Positions 7,558-15,501 of a DNA stretch of 64,000 nucleotides are shown in pieces (position 1 is the stretch's first letter; each line of letters starts with the position of its first letter). The translations under genes and the position numbers were made by a program. Below the pieces are notes generated by a model, which worked only from the letters and a program-made list of their open reading frames with translations, ran no database searches and was not told the origin of the DNA. Origin of the DNA: Janthinobacterium lividum (GTDB taxonomy: Bacteria > Pseudomonadota > Gammaproteobacteria > Burkholderiales > Burkholderiaceae_D). Location of the stretch: contig NZ_CP139976.1 in NCBI RefSeq assembly GCF_034424625.1, positions 3,782,001 through 3,846,000 on the forward strand, read 5' to 3'.

Positions 7558-10050
7558 CTACATCTTGTAGTTCAAGGACAGCAGCACGCTGCGCGGCGCA
7601 CCGTAGCGTTCCAGCCCGCCCGACCATGAATAGCCGAGTCCCTGGTAGTAGCGGCGGTCGAGCACGTTGTCGACATTCACGCGCAGCTGCAGCTGCTCAC
7701 TGATCCGGTAGCCGGCCGTCAGCCCGACGATGGCGTAAGCGCCCTGCCGCGTATCGAAGCCCGTTTCGCGGCGGTAGATCTTGTCCTGCGCGTAGACGGA
7801 GGCGCCCAGGTTCCATTTCGCCAGGCTGCCGCTCAGCTGCACATTCGTGTACAGCTTGAACAATTGCTTCGGCTCATCCGTGGCGATGCGCTGGCCGATG
7901 TTGGCCGCTACGCTGTCCTTGGTGTACTTGGCCAGTACATAGGTGTAGCCACCCGCGATCTGCCAGCCCGGCAATGGCGAGCCCGACAATTGCAAGTCGA
8001 TGCCTTCGCTCTGCACCTGCCCGGCCGCGCGGGCGCAATAGATGGCGCCGCCCGTGGGGCAATTGACCTCGTCGGCCATGGCGCGGTTATTCTGCCGGAT
8101 GCGGAACAAGGCGCCGCTGGCGTTGAGCCTGCCGCCAAAATATTCTCCCTTGACGCCCACTTCCAGGTTGGTGCCGCTCAAAGGCGGCAAGGTATTGCCG
8201 CGCACATCGAGCTCGCTTTGCGGCTGGAATATCTGCGTGGCGCTCGCATATACGGAATGGTGCTGGTCCAGGTCGTAGACGAGGCCCGCGTATGGCGTGA
8301 ATTTCGCGTTTTCCGTCAGGCTGCGGCGCCAGGCCGGGTTGGTGGCATACCAGCCCGTGACATCCTGCGCATACCAGCCGAAGCGCCCGCCCAGCACCAG
8401 GCGCAGCGGATCGGCCAGGCTGAAGTTACCGGCCGCATACAGGCCCTTTTCGTCCGTCTTGCGGCCCCAGTTATATGGCTCGAACGGCGCGCCGTTCATG
8501 CGGTAGGCGCGCGGATTCCAGTGGCGGATATCGATCACGCGCTTCCCGGCGCCTTCCCAGCTCTGGCCCGCGTCCGAATCGTCATGGCGGTAGCTGGCGC
8601 CCACGATCAGGTCATGCTGGCGGCCGAACCAGGTGACGGGGCCGCTCAGGCGCCAGTCCGCCACCACTTGTTCCGTGTTGTACTTCCAGCCCGTTTCCGA
8701 CTGTTCCAGCAGATACGTTTCGCCGTCGACGCGGCTGTTGGTGGTGTTGCGCGTGCTTGACGAGGCATCGATGCGCGTGATGGCGAAGCGGCTGCGCCAG
8801 CCCTTGTCCAGCTTCGTTTCCAGGTCGGCGAAGACGACGTTGTTGTCGCGCTTCTGGAAGGAATCGGCATTATTCAGGAAGGTCGAGCGGGGCAAGTCCA
8901 TGTGACGGCCATCGGGCAAGGTCGGCAAGCCGACGAACACGCCGTCGGTGCGGCTGTGCTGGCGCGAAAAACCGATGCCGGCCGTGGTCGACGGCGTCAG
9001 ATCCGCCTCGACGATCGCATACACGGTGCCGTTGGTATTGTTGACGACGTCAACAAAACTGTCGCTGTCGCGCCAGCTGGCCGCGACACGCCCCCGCACG
9101 CTGCCCGCAGCGTTCAGGGCATTGCTGGCGTCCACCGTCAATTGCCGGTCCTTCCAGCTTCCCAGGTGGGCCGAGGCGTTCAGCAAGGGCGTGGCCGTGG
9201 GACGCTTGCGCACCATGTTGATGCTGCCCGACGGTGCGCCCGCCCCTTCCATCAGGCCCGTGGCGCCGCGCACCACCTCCACCCTGTCGTACATCAGCAT
9301 GTCGGCGGAAACGTTGCGCTCATTGAAACCCGTCACATCGAGCGGCAAGCCATCGACGTTGACGTGGCTCAAGGCAAAGCCCCGGGCGAAATACGTGGTT
9401 TCCTGGTCGGACACGCCCTGCGTCTTGCCATACAGGCCGGGCGTGGCGCGCGCCACGTCCTGCAAGGTGGTCAGGTCGAAATCTTCCATTTGCTGGCGCG
9501 AAATGACGCTGACCGTTTGCGGCGTGTGGCGCTGCGACAGATTCAGGCCCGTGGCCGTCGACATATTGCGCGCCGTATATAAGCCCGTGCCTTCCGTGGC
9601 GCGGTCCGCCTCGGCGCTGACGACCACGGCGGGCATGCTGGCCAGGCCGCCATCGGCCGTGCTGGTATTGATTTTACGCAAGAGGTAATTGCCATTGCCA
9701 CCGTCCGTCACTTCGAGGCCGCTGCCTTGCAGCAGTTTTTGCAGGCCGGCAGAAATGCCATGGCGCCCTTGCAAGCCTGGCGTCACCAGGCCGTCGAGCG
9801 CCACGCCCTGGGTGGACAGGTTGACGCCGGCGGCGATGGCAAACGATGCCAGCGCGCTGCGCAAGCTGCCGGCGGGAATGCTGTAGTCGCGCACGCTGGC
9901 GGCCGGACTGGACTCGGCGGCCAGCGCCGCTTGCGGCAAACCGGTGCCGGCGGCGCCCACGGCGAGAAGCAGGACCAGCGCGGCGCGCACGGCGCCGGTG
10001 GTGGGATGGAGCGTCATTCGTGCTGCGGTAATGCGGTGCTGCAAAGCCAT
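7558..10050 (-). CDS. TonB-dependent siderophore receptor with STN signalling domain
   Basis: An 830-aa outer-membrane receptor. Order: signal peptide (AALVLLLAVGAAG), an STN domain at about residues 40-95 that contacts the anti-sigma factor FecR, a plug domain from about 140 (QTVSVISRQQMEDF, MYDRVEVVRGATGLMEG), then a 22-strand barrel. The Shine-Dalgarno AAAGGG lies just before the ATG at 10050, which sets the start; open frame above it is not coding. The final residues are LLSLNYKM, lacking the usual terminal aromatic of outer-membrane barrels. It is the third gene of a FecI-FecR-receptor unit, so import of a ferric siderophore also triggers its own transcription. The specific siderophore cannot be told. 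Confidence 0.93.
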   Translation of the reverse strand: MALQHRITAARMTLHPTTGAVRAALVLLLAVGAAGTGLPQAALAAESSPAASVRDYSIPAGSLRSALASFAIAAGVNLSTQGVALDGLVTPGLQGRHGISAGLQKLLQGSGLEVTDGGNGNYLLRKINTSTADGGLASMPAVVVSAEADRATEGTGLYTARNMSTATGLNLSQRHTPQTVSVISRQQMEDFDLTTLQDVARATPGLYGKTQGVSDQETTYFARGFALSHVNVDGLPLDVTGFNERNVSADMLMYDRVEVVRGATGLMEGAGAPSGSINMVRKRPTATPLLNASAHLGSWKDRQLTVDASNALNAAGSVRGRVAASWRDSDSFVDVVNNTNGTVYAIVEADLTPSTTAGIGFSRQHSRTDGVFVGLPTLPDGRHMDLPRSTFLNNADSFQKRDNNVVFADLETKLDKGWRSRFAITRIDASSSTRNTTNSRVDGETYLLEQSETGWKYNTEQVVADWRLSGPVTWFGRQHDLIVGASYRHDDSDAGQSWEGAGKRVIDIRHWNPRAYRMNGAPFEPYNWGRKTDEKGLYAAGNFSLADPLRLVLGGRFGWYAQDVTGWYATNPAWRRSLTENAKFTPYAGLVYDLDQHHSVYASATQIFQPQSELDVRGNTLPPLSGTNLEVGVKGEYFGGRLNASGALFRIRQNNRAMADEVNCPTGGAIYCARAAGQVQSEGIDLQLSGSPLPGWQIAGGYTYVLAKYTKDSVAANIGQRIATDEPKQLFKLYTNVQLSGSLAKWNLGASVYAQDKIYRRETGFDTRQGAYAIVGLTAGYRISEQLQLRVNVDNVLDRRYYQGLGYSWSGGLERYGAPRSVLLSLNYKM

Positions 10051-10143
10051 GTGGACCCTTTCGATGGTTCGGATTGTTCGTTCTCTACCTTGTATGACGA
10101 AGCAATCCGGAAAAAGGGACAGGCAAAAAGTAAATTGGGGCAT

Positions 10144-10230
10144 GTCGGCTTACGCCCTGCGGGCTAAGCCGACTTACCATACCCGACAGTCGTAGGTCAG
10201 CTTAGCGTGGCAAGGCCACGCTAAGCTGAC
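10144..10230. repeat. paired REP-like palindromes
   Basis: Two related hairpins. The first (10144-10173) has arms GTCGGCTTA/TAAGCCGAC with an inner GCCC/GGGC stem around a 3-nt loop. The second (10196-10230) has perfect 15-bp arms, GTCAGCTTAGCGTGG and its complement, around CAAGG. The shared GTCRGCTTA core and paired layout are those of REP/BIME-type extragenic palindromes. They lie between fecR and its receptor gene, where such structures can attenuate or stabilise the message. Confidence 0.65.
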
Positions 10231-10234
10231 AATC

Positions 10235-11212
10235 TCAAGCCGATTCGACACTGATCCAGTAGCGCGTGCGGCGCGCCAGCCGGATCGGCAAGGAACGCTG
10301 CAGCAAGAGCAGGATGTTGTCCGGGTCGTTCAACTGGAAGATGCCGTCCACGGGCATGGCCGCCAGCGCGGGATCGCAGCGCAGCACGCCATAGCGGTAG
10401 CGCGCCACCTGTTCGAGCACCTCGCCCAGCGGCATGCGCTCGGCGATCAGCACGCCCTGCAGCCAGCCGGCAGCGCGCGGCGCCAGCGGCGTCAAGGCAG
10501 AAACGGCACGGTCGTCGAAACTGCACTGCCGGCCCGCATCGATCCTGCGCAAGGCGTCGGGAGCGTCCCGTGGCTGTATCTCGACGGCGCCTTCGCTGAC
10601 GCTCACCTCGGTGCGCGGCGCCAGCACGCTGCCAGCGTGGCGCACGCTGAAATGCGTGCCCAGCGCGCGCACGGCGCCATTGCTGCTGCGCACGAGGAAG
10701 GGGCGCGCCGGCACGGCCCCGTCGTGCGCCGTGCCGACATGGATTTCCCCTGCATGCAGCACGAGCAGCCGCGCCGCGCCGTCAAAATGCACATCGATGG
10801 CCGTGTCCGTGTTAAGCACCAGTCGCGTGCCGTCAGGTAAGGTCATGTGGCGGATTTCCCCCCTCGCCGTGCGGATGGCGGCGCGCCACGCCTGCCACGG
10901 CGCCGACTGGCTGGCCAGCCACAGCGCCGGCCCGGCCGCGATCAGCCCGGCCAGGCCGTAGAGCACGGCACGCCGGTGCGGCGACTGCGGCGCCGCGTCC
11001 GCCGTCTGGCGCAGCGCGGGCGGCACGCTGGCCAGGGTACTGCACACGAGTTCGGCACGCTGCCAGGCCGCTTCGTGCGCGGGATCGCTGGCGCGCCAGG
11101 CCTGGAACGCTTGCTGCTCGCCTGGAGTCAAGGCGCCCCCGTGCAGGCGCACCAGCCATTGCGCCGCCGCCCGCGCGGCGCGGGGATCGATGGCAGCCGT
11201 GCTGGCGCTCAC
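10235..11212 (-). CDS. FecR-type anti-sigma factor / transmembrane sensor
   Basis: A 325-aa inner-membrane regulator. Residues 10-50 are the cytoplasmic DUF4880-type sigma-binding domain (AAQWLVRLHGG, AWRASDPAHEAAW). A transmembrane helix follows near residues 83-102. The periplasmic FecR domain runs from about 115 (IRTARGEIRHMTLPDGTRL), and the C-terminal STN-like region is expected to receive the signal from the receptor. Its ATG overlaps the FecI stop by 4 bp, so translation is coupled. It holds the sigma factor until the receptor binds its ferric ligand. Confidence 0.92.
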   Translation of the reverse strand: MSASTAAIDPRAARAAAQWLVRLHGGALTPGEQQAFQAWRASDPAHEAAWQRAELVCSTLASVPPALRQTADAAPQSPHRRAVLYGLAGLIAAGPALWLASQSAPWQAWRAAIRTARGEIRHMTLPDGTRLVLNTDTAIDVHFDGAARLLVLHAGEIHVGTAHDGAVPARPFLVRSSNGAVRALGTHFSVRHAGSVLAPRTEVSVSEGAVEIQPRDAPDALRRIDAGRQCSFDDRAVSALTPLAPRAAGWLQGVLIAERMPLGEVLEQVARYRYGVLRCDPALAAMPVDGIFQLNDPDNILLLLQRSLPIRLARRTRYWISVESA

Positions 11213-11715
11213 AGGATCAGCAGGATGCAGCGCTCAAACGCCTGCACCATGTAGCGCTTGATGCTGCGCTCGCTCACGGCCAGGCGCCGCGCGATTTCCC
11301 CATACGCGAGACCATCGACATGCGCCAGCAGGAAGGCGCTGCGCACCGGCGGCGGCAAGCCGTCGAGCATGGCATCGATGCGCTGCAGGGCTTCGCGCAC
11401 CAGCAAACGCTCTTCCGGCGACTGCATCAGCAGATCGGGCTGCTGCGCCAGGGTTTCCAGCCAGGCTTGTTCCAGCGACAGGCGCCGGTAATGGTCGATC
11501 AACAGGCGCTGCGCCACGGTCGTCAGGTAGGCGCGCGGCTCGTGCAAGGTTTGCCGGCCCTCAGGCGGCGCCGTCAGCAGGCGCACGAAGGTATCCTGCG
11601 CCAGGTCGGCCGCATGGTCGGCGCACTGCAGCTTGGCGCGCAGCCAGCGCATCAGCCAGCCGTGGTGGCTGCTGTAGATGCCGGCTATCGACTCGCTGGA
11701 CTGCGCAATGTTCAC
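11209..11715 (-). CDS. FecI-type ECF sigma factor
   Basis: A 168-aa ECF sigma factor of the iron-starvation group. Region 2 carries DLAQDTFVRLL and region 4 carries GLAYGEIARRLAVSERSIKRYM. The start is decided by a GTG at 11715 with GGAG six bases upstream. The ATGs further upstream fall inside the Fur box and would put the operator within the coding region, so they are rejected. It directs transcription of the downstream receptor when released by FecR. Iron control by Fur is expected from the box at 11755-11773. Confidence 0.9.
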   Translation of the reverse strand: MNIAQSSESIAGIYSSHHGWLMRWLRAKLQCADHAADLAQDTFVRLLTAPPEGRQTLHEPRAYLTTVAQRLLIDHYRRLSLEQAWLETLAQQPDLLMQSPEERLLVREALQRIDAMLDGLPPPVRSAFLLAHVDGLAYGEIARRLAVSERSIKRYMVQAFERCILLIL

Positions 11716-11754
11716 TAGGGACTCCGATGCGCACAAGGCAAGGCGCGGCCAATT

Positions 11755-11773
11755 GATAATAATTCTCATTATC
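11755..11773 (-). promoter_or_regulatory. Fur box upstream of fecI
   Basis: GATAATAATTCTCATTATC matches 16 of 19 positions of the classical Fur consensus GATAATGATAATCATTATC and lies 40 bp before the FecI start. It implies repression by Fur-Fe(II) of the fecI-fecR unit. Confidence 0.85.
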
Positions 11774-11850
11774 ACAAATCATTGCCTCCGCCGTCAATGC
11801 CGGCGCCTGCCTATCCGTGCAAACTGTTGTTTCAACGCGGTCGCAATCCT

Positions 11851-12339
11851 CTAGCGCTTGATGTACAGGCTCTTCATCACCATGCCGCCGCGCATTTTCT
11901 TCGCGCCCGGCGCCAGCCCTGCCGGACAAGCGCCCTGGAACACGGCTGCCAGTTCCGTGTGCTGCACTTCGTTCTTGACATTGACTTGCACGGTGGTGTC
12001 AGCGCTCAGGGTATATGCCTTGGCCAGGTCGCCCTTGAAGGCACCAGCCAGCCTGGCGTCCGGGCAGCCGGCCTCGAATTGATAACTGTCACCCTGGCGG
12101 CTTTGCGACTCGATCTTGCATTCCTGCTCGAAACCGGACCACAGATCGTCGTCGATCAGGCGGTCGCGCGGATGGTCGACGCAGATTTCCCAGGAAAATG
12201 GCGAGGTGGCGGGCGTCACCTTCCACAGCCCCGTGGCGCGCTGCAAGCGCTGCACCGGCTCGGCCGCCGAGGCGAACGTGGCCGCGCACAGGGGAAGGAT
12301 GGTCATCAGAAACAAGGTCGCGCGGCGCTTCATGGGCAT
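11851..12339 (-). CDS. DUF3617-like exported protein
   Basis: A 162-aa protein with a signal peptide (MPMKRRATLFLMTILPLCAATFASA). The mature part begins with an RATGLWKVT segment and has paired cysteines (CVDHP, CKIES, CPDAR), as in DUF3617 periplasmic proteins of unknown function. The start ATG at 12339 has an AAAGAG sequence before it; a second in-frame ATG lies two codons later. It is transcribed towards the iron-signalling unit's promoter from the opposite flank. No function can be given. Confidence 0.65.
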   Translation of the reverse strand: MPMKRRATLFLMTILPLCAATFASAAEPVQRLQRATGLWKVTPATSPFSWEICVDHPRDRLIDDDLWSGFEQECKIESQSRQGDSYQFEAGCPDARLAGAFKGDLAKAYTLSADTTVQVNVKNEVQHTELAAVFQGACPAGLAPGAKKMRGGMVMKSLYIKR

Positions 12340-12422
12340 GCTCTTTCGGCTAAAAACTTGAATATAGCAAAGAGGATTGCCCGCAGGCCACACGCTTAGC
12401 CGTGCATGACGGCCGCGTGGAT

Positions 12423-12599
12423 TTACGCCGGATAGGGTTTCCCGGGCTTTGCGGCCAGCACGAAGGGGATGGCAAACGGCCCAAAAAAGGTCACCAGGAC
12501 GGCCCGGACGGCCGTTGTCTTGACTTGCCGGCGCTTGGCAATGCACATGCAGGCAAAGGCCGACAAAGACCAGATCAAGGCAGGCAAGTATGCAGTCAT
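12423..12599 (-). CDS. small hypothetical inner-membrane protein
   Basis: A 58-aa candidate with two hydrophobic segments, AYLPALIWSLSAFACMCIA and LVTFFGPFAIPFVLAA, joined by a basic loop (KRRQVKTT). Of two adjacent ATGs, the second (12599) lies six bases after GGAG and is chosen. The last residues are KPGKPYPA. It sits alone between the DUF3617-like gene and a long palindrome. The hydrophobic pattern supports a real small membrane protein, but no family is recognised. Confidence 0.5.
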   Translation of the reverse strand: MTAYLPALIWSLSAFACMCIAKRRQVKTTAVRAVLVTFFGPFAIPFVLAAKPGKPYPA

Positions 12600-12656
12600 C
12601 ATGAACTCCGGATGCGCCTTGGAAGGAAGGAAAACCATGCTGACACGGAAATGTGG

Positions 12657-12695
12657 CCACTGCAATGGCAGATTGCGCATCTGCCATTGCAGTGG
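12657..12695. repeat. long perfect palindrome
   Basis: Bases 12657-12673 (CCACTGCAATGGCAGAT) are perfectly complementary to 12679-12695 around the 5-nt loop TGCGC. It lies downstream of pyk and upstream of the small membrane gene. No T-run follows on the pyk strand, so it resembles an extragenic palindrome more than a simple terminator. Confidence 0.6.
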
Positions 12696-12773
12696 GCGGC
12701 CAAGCGCCCCTCTTTCAGCCACTCTTAAGACTGCAGACGGCTGCCGGCCAGCGATATGGTCAATAATACACGG

Positions 12774-14234
12774 TCAGTGCTGGCCGATCTTCATGATTTT
12801 CAGCGCGTTCGTGCCGCCGACCTTGCCCATCGGCTCGCCCCAGGTCAGCACGACGGTGTCGCCCTTGGCCACGACTTTATGTTCCAGCAGCAAGTCTTCC
12901 GCCTGTTGCAAGACCTTGTCGCGGTCGGTACCGGATGTCAGCTCCAGGGTGCTGACGTTGCGGTACAGGGCCAGCTTGCGGCGCGTGCCCACGCTCGGGG
13001 TCAGGGCCACGATCGGGATGTCGATATTGCAACGGCTCATCCACAGTGCCGTGGAACCTGATTCCGTCAGGGTGGCAATCGCCTTCACGCGCAGGTGATG
13101 GGCCGTAAACAGCGCGCCATACGCGATCGACTGGTCGATGCGCGAGAACGTGGCGTTGAGGAAATCGGCGTCCAGCTTGCAGGTATCCCATTTCTCCGCG
13201 TCCAGGCAGATGGCGGCCATCGCTTCCACCGTTTCGATCGGATAACGGCCCGAGGCCGTTTCCGCCGACGTCATGACGGCATCCGTGCCATCGAGCACGG
13301 CATTCGCCACGTCCGACACTTCCGCGCGGGTCGGCACGGCGTTGACGATCATCGATTCCATCATCTGCGTGGCCGTGATGGCCAGCTTGTTCGAGGCGCG
13401 CGCCATCTTGATCATGCGCTTTTGCAAGGCCGGCACGGCCGCGTTGCCCACTTCCACGGCCAGGTCGCCACGGGCCACCATGATGCCGTCGGACGCGTCG
13501 AGAATTTCTTGCAGCGCAGGAATAGCTTCCGCGCGCTCGATCTTGGCGATCATCATCGGCTTGTGGTCCCACGCTTCGCCGGCGATATTGGCCAGCTGGC
13601 GCGCCATGACCATGTCGGTGGCATTTTTCGGGAAGGACACAGCCACGTAATCGGCCTGGAAGCTCATCGCCGTTTTCACGTCTTCCATGTCTTTCGCCGT
13701 CAGGGCCGGAGCGGACAGGCCGCCGCCCTGGCGGTTGATGCCCTTGTTGTTCGACAATTCGCCGCCGATCTTGACGGTGGTGTGGATTTCGCTGCCGACG
13801 ACCTTGTCCACAGTCAAGACGATCAGGCCGTCATTCAGCAACAATACGTCGGCCGTGCGCAAGTCGCGCGGCAATTCCTTGTAGTCGAGGCCGCAGCGCT
13901 CGATATTGCCCAATTCGCCGTTTTCTCCCCATTTCGCGTCGAGGATGAACTTGGCGCCGTTTTCCAGGAAAATCTTACCTTCTTCAAACTTGCCGACGCG
14001 AATCTTCGGGCCTTGCAAGTCGGCCATGATGGCCACTTCGCGGCCGCACAGGGCAGCCGCTTCGCGCACCATGCGGGCGCGGTCGATATGGTCTTGCGCC
14101 TTGCCATGCGAAAAGTTCAGGCGCACGACGTCGACGCCGGCCTTGAACATGCGGACCAGAGTATCGATATCGTTGGAAGCGGGGCCGATGGTGGAAACGA
14201 TCTTGGTGGCGCGTTGCTGTACTTGCATGGTCAT
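12774..14234 (-). CDS. pyk: pyruvate kinase
   Basis: A 486-aa cytoplasmic enzyme that converts phosphoenolpyruvate and ADP to pyruvate and ATP. Motifs are the N-terminal KIVSTIGPASND, the active-site signature MIAKIERAEAIPAL with its catalytic lysine, and VARGDLAVEVG for Mg/PEP binding; the C-terminal allosteric domain is complete. Length is normal for bacterial type II enzymes. Two ATGs two codons apart are possible starts; the upstream one is used. It lies 91 bp after gap on the same strand and probably shares its transcript. Confidence 0.97.
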   Translation of the reverse strand: MTMQVQQRATKIVSTIGPASNDIDTLVRMFKAGVDVVRLNFSHGKAQDHIDRARMVREAAALCGREVAIMADLQGPKIRVGKFEEGKIFLENGAKFILDAKWGENGELGNIERCGLDYKELPRDLRTADVLLLNDGLIVLTVDKVVGSEIHTTVKIGGELSNNKGINRQGGGLSAPALTAKDMEDVKTAMSFQADYVAVSFPKNATDMVMARQLANIAGEAWDHKPMMIAKIERAEAIPALQEILDASDGIMVARGDLAVEVGNAAVPALQKRMIKMARASNKLAITATQMMESMIVNAVPTRAEVSDVANAVLDGTDAVMTSAETASGRYPIETVEAMAAICLDAEKWDTCKLDADFLNATFSRIDQSIAYGALFTAHHLRVKAIATLTESGSTALWMSRCNIDIPIVALTPSVGTRRKLALYRNVSTLELTSGTDRDKVLQQAEDLLLEHKVVAKGDTVVLTWGEPMGKVGGTNALKIMKIGQH

Positions 14235-14271
14235 GGTGTGCTGCTTTCTATAAAGTTCGTGCTGCTACAAG

Positions 14272-14292
14272 GGCCGGCCTTGTGGGCCGGCC
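14272..14292. other. GC-rich hairpin between gap and pyk
   Basis: Two GGCCGGCC blocks (14272-14279 and 14285-14292) flank a 5-nt spacer and form a strong 8-bp stem. No T-run follows, so it is probably a partial attenuator or processing structure separating gap from pyk rather than a full terminator. Confidence 0.4.
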
Positions 14293-14325
14293 GTCCTGGT
14301 GCGCTGGATCAGCGGTACTACGTTC

Positions 14326-15336
14326 TTACTTGGCCGCCATCAGGGCGACCGTCGTGTCGAGCATGCGGTTCGAGAAGCCCCACTCGTTGTCATACCACGA
14401 CGACACTTTCACGAGGCGGCCCGAGACCTTGGTCAGGGTGGCATCGAAGTTCGACGAAGCGGGGTTATGGTTGAAATCGATGGAGACGAGCGGTTCCGTC
14501 TGGTACGTCAAGATGCCTTTCAGGGCGCCTTCCGACGCCGTTTTCAGCAAGGCATTGACTTCCTCGACGCTGGTGTCGCGCTTGGCAATGAAGGACAGGT
14601 CGACCAGCGAAACGTTGATCGTCGGCACGCGCACGGCAAAACCGTCCAGCTTGCCATTCAGTTCCGGCAAGACCAGGCCGACGGCGGCAGCCGCGCCCGT
14701 CTTGGTGGGGATCATCGAATGCGTGGCCGAACGGGCGCGGCGCAAGTCTTCATGCATCACGTCGCTCAATACCTGGTCGTTCGTGTAGGCGTGCACGGTG
14801 GTCATCAGGCCCGATTCGATGCCGATGGCGTCGTTGAGGGGTTTCACCAATGGCGCGAGGCAATTCGTCGTACACGAAGCGTTGGAAATCACGGTATCCG
14901 TGGCTTTCAGCACATGCTGGTTGACGCCGAACACGATGGTGGCGTCCACGTCCTTGCCGCCCGGCGCGGAAATGATGACCTTTTTCGCCCCGCCCTTCAG
15001 GTGGGCCGAAGCTTTTTCCTTGGTCGTGAAGAAGCCCGTGCATTCGAGCACCACGTCCACGCCGAGTTCGCCCCACGGTATCAGGGCCGGGTCGCGCTGC
15101 GCGAAGACGCGGATGCGGTCGCCATTGACGATCATGTTGTCGCCGTCGATGGTGACGACGCCGGGAAACTTGCCGTGTACCGTGTCGTAGCGCGTCAGAT
15201 GTGCATTCGACTTGGCGTCGCCCAGGTCATTGATGGCGACGATTTCGATATCCTGCTGCTTGCCGCCTTCATAAAACGCGCGCAAGACATTGCGGCCGAT
15301 GCGGCCATAGCCATTGATGGCAACTTTGATGGTCAT
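14326..15336 (-). CDS. gap: glyceraldehyde-3-phosphate dehydrogenase, type I
   Basis: A 336-aa tetrameric glycolytic enzyme that makes 1,3-bisphosphoglycerate. The NAD site is [10 protein letters not shown]; the catalytic cysteine is Cys155 in SNASCTTNC. The AINDLGD segment, with an acidic residue after strand 2, fits NAD rather than NADP use. A strong AAGGAGA lies before the ATG. The gene is followed by pyk on the same strand. The ~165-bp gap to the upstream ppc gene is largely filled by a dispersed repeat element, so its promoter must lie in or beside that element, or it is read through from ppc. Confidence 0.97.
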   Translation of the reverse strand: MTIKVAINGYGRIGRNVLRAFYEGGKQQDIEIVAINDLGDAKSNAHLTRYDTVHGKFPGVVTIDGDNMIVNGDRIRVFAQRDPALIPWGELGVDVVLECTGFFTTKEKASAHLKGGAKKVIISAPGGKDVDATIVFGVNQHVLKATDTVISNASCTTNCLAPLVKPLNDAIGIESGLMTTVHAYTNDQVLSDVMHEDLRRARSATHSMIPTKTGAAAAVGLVLPELNGKLDGFAVRVPTINVSLVDLSFIAKRDTSVEEVNALLKTASEGALKGILTYQTEPLVSIDFNHNPASSNFDATLTKVSGRLVKVSSWYDNEWGFSNRMLDTTVALMAAK

Positions 15337-15380
15337 GCTGTCTCCTTGATATTATTTAAATGATTCACCTGATACGTACA

Positions 15381-15498
15381 GCGCCGAACAAAACCGTAGC
15401 GAGCGGAAGGGAGTTGTGGCTGAGAAGCGGAACTGTGCTTGAGCACAGTGAGCATCGCAGGCCGCAAATCACGACGCGCAGTAGGTTTGGTTCGGTGC
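15381..15498 (-). repeat. dispersed ~118-bp structured element, copy 1
   Basis: This copy begins 3 bp past the ppc stop codon and ends 44 bp before gap. The ends form a terminal inverted repeat: GCGCCGAACAAAACC pairs with GGTTTGGTTCGGTGC at 13 of 15 positions. Inside, ACTGTGC-TTGA-GCACAGT is a perfect 7-bp hairpin (near 15431-15448). The same element occurs at 47508-47627 in opposite orientation on the chromosome, but in the same orientation relative to the gene it follows. A 27-base block near the gap-proximal end is identical in the two copies. Confidence 0.85.
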
Positions 15499-15501
15499 CA
15501 T

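Noticed and set aside
10144-10230. CRISPR-like repeat unit
   Set aside because: Only two unequal palindromes are present, with no regular spacers and no cas genes in the window.
11716-11775. Upstream ATG starts for the FecI sigma factor
   Set aside because: They would put the Fur box inside the coding region; the GTG at 11715 has a GGAG at ideal distance.
13095-14474. Long plus-strand open frame opposite pyk
   Set aside because: It runs across pyk and into gap on the other strand, with a low-complexity basic translation; pyk and gap are unmistakable.
15439-15500. Similar short open frames inside the two copies of the structured element (GRKSRRAVG-type peptides)
   Set aside because: The similarity follows from the repeated DNA. 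The peptides are not flanked by ribosome sites and substitutions preserve base pairing, not codons.
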